Of a stretch of 64,000 nt of DNA, positions 56,301 through 64,000 are shown piece by piece. The position numbers and the translations under genes are program-made. Below the pieces are notes generated by a model. The model was not told where the DNA came from and searched no databases. It saw only the letters and a program-made list of their open reading frames with translations. The stretch is from Heliopora coerulea (Eukaryota > Cnidaria > Anthozoa > Scleralcyonacea > Helioporidae). The stretch covers positions 715,501 through 779,500 of the forward strand of contig JASJOG010000103.1 in NCBI GenBank assembly GCA_030142905.1. Direction: 5' to 3'. Position 1 is the first letter of the stretch; each line of letters starts with the position of its first letter.

Positions 56301-56352
56301 CAAGGGTTTGCATTACCTTCACAAGAAGAATCTTATTCACAGAGATATCAAG
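46781..56352 (+). CDS. MAP4K3/5: MAP4K3/5-type germinal centre kinase, N-terminal part (gene runs off the window)
   Basis: Six exons join in frame into 137 residues: 46781-46873, 47054-47111, 52145-52235, 53011-53075, 55715-55770 and 56305-56352. Visible kinase landmarks are the glycine loop [11 protein letters not shown] (21-31), the ATP-anchoring Lys44 (AAVKIV), the helix C Glu60 (IIQQEIALM), the hinge region [14 protein letters not shown], the family-typical [12 protein letters not shown], and the catalytic loop HRDIK with Asp135. The sequence is closest to MAP4K3/MAP4K5 ([20 protein letters not shown]). By family, these Ser/Thr kinases act in JNK, Hippo or nutrient signalling upstream of MAP3Ks. 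The next exon (GANILL...) was not found up to 64000, so the intron exceeds 7.6 kb and holds a foldback transposon and a LINE. All splice sites are GT/AG. Confidence 0.9.
47054..47111 (+). CDS. MAP4K3/5: MAP4K exon 2
   Basis: 58 bases after TTTCATTTCAG, encoding [15 protein letters not shown]; phase 1 donor GTACTG. Confidence 0.88.
48484..48560 (-). ncRNA. tRNA-like sequence (probable SINE or pseudogene)
   Basis: On the - strand, TAGCTCAGTAGGTAGAGCA (box A) is followed by AAGTTCAACTCC (degenerate box B), spaced as in a tRNA. B-box changes and imperfect stems argue against a functional tRNA. Confidence 0.5.
49951..50032. repeat. Recent 46-bp tandem duplication
   Basis: GAGAATAAAGTCATTTACTG followed by TTATGGCCAGACTGAC occurs twice, offset by 46 bases, with only a few differences. 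Confidence 0.85.
51141..51806. mobile_element. hAT-type MITE (666 bp) with 6-bp direct flanking repeat
   Basis: The ends CAGCCCTCGAAATTT and AAATTTCGAGGGCTG are inverted repeats. CTGTAG flanks both sides directly (51135-51140 and 51807-51812). The inverted similarity extends inward (GACAGCAATTTTTTGCC near 51209, GGCAATTTTTTGCTGTCG near 51764). No coding capacity. Confidence 0.75.
52145..52235 (+). CDS. MAP4K3/5: MAP4K exon 3
   Basis: 91 bases encoding [20 protein letters not shown] and IVRYIGSYL; acceptor TTTTTAG, donor AAG|GTAAGT. Confidence 0.9.
53011..53075 (+). CDS. MAP4K3/5: MAP4K exon 4
   Basis: 65 bases encoding [20 protein letters not shown]; acceptor TTTAAAACAG, donor AATG|GTAAAC. 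Confidence 0.88.
53164..53365. repeat. TA and TATG microsatellites around a retroelement-like tail
   Basis: A TA run at 53166-53206 and a TATG run at 53286-53365 flank GAAAGACAAAAATTTGCTGT and the following CACTACTCTGAGTTTCACAC. That piece also occurs, in part and inverted, near 39907-39930 next to another TA run. Confidence 0.8.
53440..53556. repeat. Inverted repeat with Penelope-like end motifs
   Basis: ATATTATTTATTTTACAGTA at the left and TACTGTAAAATAAATAATAT at the right are perfect reverse complements, continuing through AAATGCTGTCG. The centre contains GAGTTTCACACGGTACACGATCATCAGG split over two related halves, which resembles the segment at 53250-53283. Confidence 0.7.
54488..54588. 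repeat. Imperfect hairpin, about 100 bp
   Basis: GAGTGAAGGCTCTTTGTC and its near complement GATAAAGAGCCTTCACTC, extended by TAACAATTTGAG and CTTGAAATGTTA, form a stem around a short loop. Confidence 0.65.
55715..55770 (+). CDS. MAP4K3/5: MAP4K exon 5
   Basis: 56 bases encoding [18 protein letters not shown]; acceptor TTTGTTTAG, donor AAG|GTAGGC. Confidence 0.88.
56305..56352 (+). CDS. MAP4K3/5: MAP4K exon 6 (catalytic loop)
   Basis: 16 codons, [16 protein letters not shown], between CTCCATTGCAAG and GTACTT. Last kinase exon visible in the window. Confidence 0.88.
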
Positions 56353-56951
56353 GTACTTCAGTTGGCTTAAACATGTTGTGTGAACAGTACACTCAGCCAT
56401 TTTAGGTACTTGTCCAGATACCATACACTGTTGCTTGTCTGTTAATGATGAAAAAGTTTTTAGCATCATCATTACAGATGATACAATTAATTTTAGCACA
56501 ACATTTATACAATAAAGTATGAATGTAGTAATTAAAAATTACAAGCATTGACTCATTTTGACCTTTTATCACCCAATTGTGTGTAACTGTATGATTTAAT
56601 ACATGCAAATTTGATGTATAAACAAGATTTCAGAAGATTTTCGAAAGGATTTTGAATTGATTAAATAATATAAAATTCTAAAGAAAAACCCCGGATCTAA
56701 AGGGTTAATAGAGTGTGATACAGTGACAAGCTACAGAAATTGGGCTAATTGCAATAACTAATGCATAACTAATAATCAGAGAAAAGCAGTGGGAGAAGAA
56801 TGTGAGTGGGATACTATACCTGTGTGTTAAAATTGGTGCTAAAGCAATGGTCTAGGATATTAATGGTCAAAAAATTATTTGGTAAAATTTAATTGGTCCA
56901 AAACATTTACCTGGATTAGCTAACTGTTTTTGACCACGTTAATAAAAGTAT

Positions 56952-56990
56952 TGTATTGCATTGTATTGTATTGTATTGTATTGTATTGTA
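56952..56990. repeat. TTGTA pentanucleotide microsatellite
   Basis: About seven tandem TATTG units with one variant (CATTG). Confidence 0.9.
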
Positions 56991-58129
56991 AGTATGTGGG
57001 TTTAACTCTTTCAATGCAGTGGCAGATCCAGGGTGGAGCTCAAGGGGCCCGGGCCCCCCTTTCAGTAAGATAGTAACAAGTGTAATTTATGACAAATTCA
57101 CTTACTGACTGAAGAACAGTGACGTAACAAGTGGGGCAATCGGTGCAGATGCCCCGGGCGGCACTTTTTGGAGGGGCGGCATTTTCGGCCATCAGTGTCC
57201 TGAAAAAGGTCCCGAGCAAAGGAAGAACGTTGTTACGGAAGTATTTAATATTTTCGAAGTTTGCTCAAATGTTTCCTTGTTTGCCCACGTTTGATGCGGA
57301 AGCAAAATATGTTTTCACTGGATTCAGGAACGTTTTTCCTTTTATGACCTTGATTGCAGTTTCGGAATTGGAAACTTAGTTTCTTTGTTTGCCACACGAG
57401 AAACAATGTTACCTTGAGGGTTTCGTTGTATATACCGAGCTGTATACAGTAATTTACACCAATTGTGAATATTTCTCGCAAAATATTTCCTTGTTTGCCC
57501 AGGGCCTAAGTTCAAAATTTACACAGTTTCTGACTGTAACTGGTGATTTAGCTTTACAAAATCGACTACGTCCATCAAGCCTGGAGAATTTTTACTGTCG
57601 AAGTGTCTCTTCAACAACTTTGCCATGAATTACAATGAATTTTTGATTCGTCTTGTAATAAACGAGATGGAATCAAAAGAAGGAAGCTGTTGTCGGTTTG
57701 CGAACTGAGAACAAAATAGCTGGCTTCTCATGCATTCAAACATGCAAAACCTGGTACCAAGAGCAAGGTTTGCCCACGATAAACTAGACGCTAAGTGTCC
57801 AATCAGAAAATGGATTAAACTGTCGCAGAAAATGTGGATTTTATCGTACCGTCGAGGATAATATAAATGAATTGCTTATTTAATGAACTATCGACACTCT
57901 AAGCAAAACAGTGGTCCTGGCCGTAACGACGGTAGCGGTTCCGACACCCAAATCCACATAGTGCGCTGTTTTACTAAAGCCTTGTCCAAACGTTTCCAAC
58001 ATTTCATTCAACATTGTTCAACATTGTTGCACGCGACATGTTGAACGCGTTTGACCACCATGTTGAATGATGGTGAACATTGTTGAACGATATCGAACGA
58101 TGTTGAGCGATGTTGAAAGAAATTTGAAC

Positions 58130-58275
58130 ATAAGGATATTAACGCTACCCCAAGTGAATCGAACCCATACCGGAGAGGTAGAGAAAAACTCTACTTGACC
58201 GCGGCTGGGATTCGAGCTCGCAACCTTTGGTTTACTAGTCCGACGCTCTACCAACTGCGCTACAAGGCCAAGTCG
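58130..58275 (-). mobile_element. tRNA-derived SINE, minus-strand copy
   Basis: On the - strand it reads CTTGTAGCGCAGTTGGTAGA (box A), GTCGGACTAGTAAACC, then a B-box like GCGAGCTCGAATCCC, then CAAGTAGAGTTTTTCTCTAC and TGGGTTCGATTCACTTGGGG. It is nearly the reverse complement of 58370-58520. Confidence 0.65.
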
Positions 58276-58369
58276 GGAGCAGAAGAATTACAGACGTAGT
58301 CTGTGTCGATAAGGAGGGAACTAGTTAGTTTCGAGATATCAAAAATACAAATACCATCATCCTACGGCC

Positions 58370-58520
58370 TGCTCCCGGCTTGGTCTTGTAGCTCAGTTGG
58401 TAGAGCGTCGGACTAGTAAACCGAAGGTCACGGGTTCCAATCCCAGTCGCGATCAAGTAGAGTTTTTCTCTACTTGCCCGGTATGGGTTCGATTCACTTG
58501 GAGTAGCGTTAATATCCATA
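58370..58520 (+). mobile_element. tRNA-derived SINE, plus-strand copy
   Basis: CTTGTAGCTCAGTTGGTAGA (box A), GTCGGACTAGTAAACCGAAG, GGGTTCCAATCCC (box B), then AAGTAGAGTTTTTCTCTACT and TGGGTTCGATTCACTTGGAG. The head looks like a tRNA with anticodon position AGT, but the anticodon stem is imperfect. With its inverted neighbour it could form a stem of about 150 bp. Confidence 0.65.
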
Positions 58521-59851
58521 CCTTTCACCCAGGTACATAGTTCCATACTATTTGAACATGTTGAAATTTTTGTTCAACATGCGTTCAACATTTATATTGA
58601 TCTTGCCGAGGGTGGAATATGTTGAATGCCGTCTGGCCATCCCTGACTTCAACATCGTTCAACAATGTTGAAAGGTGTTGGACTAAATTTTGAAATCGTT
58701 TGACCAGGGCCTCACACTTGCACTGCTTGGACAAGATGACTAGCATGCAGCCTTGTATGACTGGTTTTGTCATAAAAGATTTCAGTTGTGTATATCCTAT
58801 CTCCTGTGCTGTGCCTATATGTGAATAAAACTCCTTCCTCTTACACAAATTTTCTGCCAATTTGTTAAAGCACATGGTTAAAAATTTGGGTTAAAACCCA
58901 AGACAGTACAAGCCAGTAACATACATGAACTTCTTGAACACATTTATAACTCATGAGATTTTTCACCTATCACGTGGTGGGTTGTGTCACGTGTGTGGAG
59001 TTTCATAAGCGGTGAAGTAACCTCGAGTGTTTGATAGAGTATCAAGCTTCAAAGTTCCATGTTCTGCTCCAATCTTGACAGAAGGCTTCTCGAGTGTACG
59101 TGTGTAACCTTTCAAAAATCGATCGATATTTTTATTCTAAATAATATGAAAGATGATAAAATATGTCAAGGTTATCAACGATACACCTTGAGAAACGTTT
59201 CACGCTTTGGTCATCGCTGTCTCATGAGAGTTTTATTTCTAAAAAGTCCTTTAAGCATGTAAACGTACCGTGAATATAAAATCGAACCATCCCTTAATAG
59301 TATCTACAAGATCTGGACCTCCCCATCTCATCTATTCAGTTATCTCAAAAACATCTAGTCGTAGTAGATAAGACAGAATGCCACAATATTGAGAGAATGT
59401 GAAAATGGCTGAGGAGTAGTTCAAGGGGAAAAAATAGTGTGGGTCAACCGCCTTAGGCAACTATTCATTATTGCTAATGATTCATAATTCATTAATTCGG
59501 GTGTCTAACACTGGTATATGTTTCAGAAAATAATGCACAGATTGCTCAAAACTGCACAGCATTTTTTAGTGGTTTCCTTTCCAACTCCCGTTGGTGTTGA
59601 AAACTGGCTATTTAGGAAAATAGTATCTATAGCCTGCTGTAAAGTGTTTTCGCCAAATCATATACTAACCTACAATGGGTATTCTACATGAAATTTACTG
59701 ACCTTTTATTGTGTAAATCATTAAATTTTGGGAGGGATGGGCTATCTCCTGCCGCTTAGGCAAGAAGCCTTGGGATAAGCGCGAATGTGTTTGATAACAG
59801 CACAAAAGACTTACCATTGCTAATGTGTTTTCATGACGCTACAAAAGACTG

Positions 59852-62800
59852 ATGTTTGCAAGGCAGGGACTGGGCACCGGCAAACATGGTGGCAAAATTT
59901 ACTGCTCTCGGCTTGTTCTTGTACCGTACTTATTTTATGTAATCTATCATGTAAAGTCAACAGAGGAAGAAAGACCTTCACCGTTCGAATATAGTATTTC
60001 AGCCTCTCTTATCGAAATCAACATGTACAAAACGATTTATCATCGTGTAATGATTGCTGGTCGACCCGCCATGTTCAGACGGACTTCTGCTACTGCAATT
60101 AAACCTGGCTTCGATCTCGCTTGTGTACTCATCTTCTGTGGCGACATCTCTTTAAACCCAGGTTCTAAATGTCAGTATCCATGTGGACTTTGCTTACAGG
60201 CTGTGAGATCCAATCAAAGAGGTGTACAATGTGATTTTTGCGATGTCTGGTATCATGTTAAATGCATGAAAATGAACACTCAGATCTACCAAGCGCTCGC
60301 AAACTCTTCCTGTATATGGGAATGTGCAGATTGTGATTTTCCCAATTTCTCCGGTTCATTATTTGACTCCCCAAACACTGTTCAAGTCACAAACCACTTC
60401 TGGCCTTTAAGCCCTAAATCACTTAGTTCTGAAATGTTATCGATGTCAAATGCAGACGAATCCTCGATTGGCCATCCACAACACTCATCAAGTCCATCCC
60501 TTCAGCCAACCACAACGAATAAGAAACCTGAACAAAACAGGACCCTCTTAGGGAGAAGAAAACTGACTGTTTTGGTTATTAACCATCAAAGCATTTTGGC
60601 AAAAAATCATCTTACAGCAAAATTAATGGCAGACACCAAACCTAACATAATTATTGGAACAGAAACCTGGCTTACTGCTACTCAACACTGGAGAGATTCT
60701 AATATCTGACTCGTATAACATCGAGAGAAGAGACAGGGAGACAGATGCACATGGTGGAGTATTAATTGCAGCTAAGAAAAATCTTACGATCTCAATGGAA
60801 TACGAATTGGAAACAGACTGTGAAATTCTTTGGTGCAGGCTACAAATAGCTGGAAGGAAAACTCTACATATAGGAGCTTATTATCGACCTCACGAGCATG
60901 ATGAAAAATCCTGTGCAGAGCTTGAAAGATCCCTTTCACTGATAAATGATCATCATCACTTACGTTTGGGTGATGATTTCAATTTTCCTGGGTGGGACTG
61001 GGCAAACCATACTGTGATGCAATGCAACTATCCTGCTCTACATCACCGGTTCGGGGACATTCTAGACGATAAGGGTCTTGTACAACTTGTTGACAGACCC
61101 ACCAGACTGGAGAACACCCTTGATCTAGCTATCTCAAACAACCCAAATAGTATCGAAAATATCAGTGTAATTCCAGGAGTATCTGACCACGATTGCCCTT
61201 TTATTTGTATTGATTTATACCCAATAAGGCACAAACAAACCTCAAGAAAGATACCACTATACAAAAGAGCTAAATGGGACAATTTCTCTGAGGAGCTTTC
61301 TGCAGATATTGGAGTGATTTTGGACAATGAGGACAATTTGACAACAAACGATCTATGGGTCAAGTTGAAAGAAGCTATAAACAAGGAACCTGAAAAGCAC
61401 ATCCTCCACAAGGTCTGTAAGTCTAAAGACAACTTACCATGGATAACAACAAAGATCAGAAAAATGATAAAGAAAAGAGAGAGACTAATAATCAGGAAAA
61501 AAACCCCTAGAACGATCGCAACAAGGAAATGAGCTTAGAAAGACAACTAAGAAAATCAAAGGACTAAAGAGAGAACTCCAAAGTGAAATGAGACGTGCTT
61601 ATTGGAGCTACGTAGAGTCCATCATAACACCCATGGGGTATGAGGAAAAGGAACCATCAGGAATGAAGAGGTTTTGGACCTTTATAAAGCACTCACGATC
61701 AGACACAGTTGGAATGGGCTCACTAAATGACAATGGAAACGAGGTAACTGCACCTGTTAAAGTGGCCAACATATTAAACAGCCATTTTCAGTCAGTATCT
61801 ACAACTAAAACATGTATGCCAGAAGATATGTTGCCAACCACCTCGCCTCATCCAAGCATGCCCGACATTGATGTATTAGAGGCAGGGGTACTGAAATTAC
61901 TGTTAAATCTGAAGATCCACAAAGCTGCAGGACCGGACCAACTTAGACCTAGGATCTTAAAGGAACTGGCTACTACAATTGTTCCAATGCTGACAATAAT
62001 AATGCTAACCCCCATTTTTAAAAAAGGGAAAAGATCAGATGCAGCAAATTATAGACCAATATCACTGACATGTGTTGCTTGTAAAATCATGGAACACATA
62101 TTTGTCAGTGGTATTATGAAGCATGCAAGCAAAAATGACCTGCTTTACCAACTACAGTGTGGTTTCCGTGAGAAATACAACTAATGGAACTTGTGGATGA
62201 CCTGGCAAATAACATGCAAGGAGGTGGTCAGACCGATGTACTTATCATGCACTTTTCTAAGGCTTTTGACAAAGTAGGTCATCAGCGTCTGATTAAAAAG
62301 CTTGACTATTATGGTATCCGTGGGAGAAAAAAAGAATGGATACAAGCCTTCCTTACAAATCGCACACAGCAGGTCGTCGTCAAAGGAAAATATTCTGTAA
62401 AAACAAATGTTAGATCTGGTGTCCCGCAAGGGTCTGTGCTGGGTCCATGCCTGTTTCTACTGTATGTCAATGATCTTCCAAACAATCTCACTTCTACTGT
62501 CCGTCTATTTGCAGATGACACTATGTTATATATGGCAATTCAGTCACAGGATGACACAGATGCTTTACAAAGGGACTTATATCATCTGGAGGAATGGGAA
62601 AGAAAATGGCTCATGCAGTTCAACCTAGACAAGTACCATGTATTACGTGTCACCCGGAAGCGTAATCCATTGATTCGAAATTATAGTCTGCATGGAAGGA
62701 CACTTGAGTCAGTTGATTCTGCAAAGTATCTGGGAGTGACACTCACATCAGATCTCAGGTGGAACTCTCATATCTCAAACATCACAAAGAAAGGAAATCA

Positions 62801-63090
62801 GACCCTGGGCTTTCTAAGGAGAAATCTCCAGATAAACTCGCCAACCCTAAAGGCTGTTGCCTATAAAAGCCTTGTCCGTCCGACAGTGGAATATGCTTCA
62901 ACAGTGTGGGACCCCTACACCTAGCAGAATATTGATAAAATTGAGATGATACAAAGGAGAGCAGCCCGTTATACTTTCTTGAATAAGCCGAACAAATCTT
63001 TGATATCAGGCATAAAACGTATAAGAGTAAGTGATGTAATATTTAAAGCACGAGCTATGGTGCTTCATTGGATTTCAAACTTGAGGTGAC
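59852..63090 (+). mobile_element. Decayed CR1-like LINE with 2A-like motif, PHD finger, endonuclease and reverse transcriptase
   Basis: Four frames cover one original polyprotein: 59852-60709, 60654-61532, 61588-62184 and 62184-62924, with frameshifts near 60690-60710, 61530 and 62180 and a TAG at 62922. In order: a 2A-like CGDISLNPGS (residues 96-105 of the first frame); a PHD-type zinc finger (about 111-161; CGLC, CDFC, WYHVKC, WECADC); an AP endonuclease (TETWL, GAYYRPH, DDFNFPGWDW, SDHDCPF); a reverse transcriptase (KAAGPDQ, NYRPISL, FSKAFDKV, GVPQGSVLGP, FADDTMLY); and a tail continuing past the TAG (IDKIEMIQRRAARY) to about 63090. Motif A reads HFSKAFD where LINEs usually have Asp before FSKAFD. 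It lies in the sense orientation inside MAP4K intron 6 and is inactive. Confidence 0.9.
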
Positions 63091-64000
63091 AGCTGAGCGT
63101 TTTATATCCGATCAAACACTCGCTGAGAATTTTTTAAATGACTTCAAAAACGAGCCCGTTTACACTCTAGTTGACGAAGAAGTGTTTTCCAAATCGCAAA
63201 GAGTTTAGGACAAAAGTAAAGCGTGTGTTTTACATATTGAACTCACGACACGATTGTCATTTGCCTTTGTAATTTTCCTTATAAATTATTAATACATTTT
63301 TGGACATCGTTTAATCTGTACCATTTGAAAACCGATTATTCAGAGTCGCTTTTTTAAATTCCACTTGTACACTGATTCAGCTCCCAGGCCCTCATGCACT
63401 AACGTCAGTCATTGATCCGGTTAACGTTTGGGACATTGGAAAACCTTTTTATTCTTCAAATTGCGGGTAACATTCACCGATTAAAAAAACTCGATTTAGG
63501 AAAACATCCGTTCCGTGGCTCACTACTGAGCAATTTAAAATTGATGTTGTCTGAGGCTTGAAAATTTGGCGAGAAAAGCAAGCGTTTATTTATCATATAT
63601 TTAAACACACTTCAGGTTTAAGATTGTCCTTTGTGTTCTCATGAAGGGCCGGTGATGAGTTTTCAAAATAGATTTCTAAAGTTATGCAGGATTGGATTAA
63701 GGGCCAATAACCTAGAAGAAAAGGACCTCATAAAAAAGCAGTCCGTCTTAAAAGAAACAGTAGGATAACCATTATTAATAGAAATTCTTTAAGTTTGTTG
63801 TCTTCCCCAAAGAAAAATGAGTAAGAACGTGCATCAGGACGAAACTTCAATCTAAACACTATATAATAGAATGAACTAATTTTTTCTGTTTGAATTAAGG
63901 GTGCAAACATTTTGTTGACTCATTTGGGAGATGTAAAACTAGGTAGGACCATTTTGTTTTATAAAGTCGTAGTTTCCACTGTTAATAGCACATCTGTACG
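63091..64000 (+). other. MAP4K intron 6, continuing beyond the window
   Basis: AT-rich sequence after the LINE. No poly-A tail, exon or further repeat that I can support. Confidence 0.55.

Larger units (their letters stand above)
57979..58710. mobile_element. Foldback DNA element containing two head-to-head SINE copies
   Basis: The outer ends GCCTTGTCCAAACGTTTCCA and, reversed, GCCCTGGTCAAACGATTTCA are inverted. Subterminal arms are filled with repeats of AACATTGTTGAAC in both orientations. The centre (about 58130-58520) is a second inverted repeat of tRNA-like SINEs, listed separately. No transposase. Confidence 0.65.
56353..59851 (+). other. MAP4K intron 6, first part
   Basis: Intron sequence with a TTGTA microsatellite at about 56952-56990 and a G/C-rich repeat-like stretch at 57020-57200 (GGCAGATCCAGGGTGGAG; GCCCCGGGCGGCAC) that looks like ends of hAT-type elements. 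A large foldback element follows at 57979-58710. No exon found. Confidence 0.7.

Noticed and set aside
59852..60709. Host PHD-finger gene
   Set aside because: The frame runs directly into a LINE endonuclease and reverse transcriptase in adjacent frames, so it is the N-terminus of the retroelement.
1..64000. CRISPR arrays, operons, bacterial defence systems
   Set aside because: The window is spliced eukaryotic DNA; all tandem repeats seen are microsatellites or minisatellites without regular spacers.

Overview
This window looks like animal nuclear DNA, most likely from an anthozoan cnidarian (stony coral or sea anemone). It is AT-rich, with short exons bounded by GT/AG splice sites, long introns packed with small inverted-repeat transposons, tRNA-derived SINEs and a CR1-like LINE with a PHD finger. 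The protein-coding content consists of metazoan families. The assignment is by inspection only; no database search was possible.

Layout. 1-1.5 kb: last exon of a coiled-coil protein on the + strand, with a near-perfect hairpin just after its stop. 4.8-10.7 kb and 17.8-23.4 kb: two intact tandem paralogues (about 970 and 917 residues) of an ankyrin-repeat, six-transmembrane TRP-type cation channel. They share intron positions and phases, and the whole membrane domain sits in one large last exon. Their introns hold a roughly 460-bp UUG/CUG-type repeat (gene A) and a pogo/Tigger-like non-autonomous transposon (gene B). A degenerate minisatellite of over 1 kb lies just upstream of gene B.

23.4-42 kb: gene-poor and repeat-rich. 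It carries many foldback elements, a probable decayed coiled-coil gene on the + strand (27.7-33.3 kb), and two exons of a probable unknown gene on the - strand (37.2 to 31.8 kb).

42.2-46.6 kb: a complete two-exon ABHD18 (alpha/beta hydrolase) gene on the - strand. 161 bp separates its start codon from that of a MAP4K3/5-type (germinal centre kinase) gene on the + strand, so the two probably share a divergent promoter. Six kinase exons are readable (46.8-56.4 kb), ending at the HRD catalytic loop. The rest of the kinase lies beyond the window. Its last visible intron has absorbed a foldback transposon carrying head-to-head SINEs and a frameshifted LINE whose N-terminus has a 2A-like motif next to a PHD finger.

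The most interesting items are the divergent channel pair and its unusual pore sequence, the repeats inside and upstream of those genes, the hairpin after the coiled-coil stop codon, the long snap-back with telomere-like arms, and the C-to-T-type nonsense codons of the decayed coiled-coil gene.
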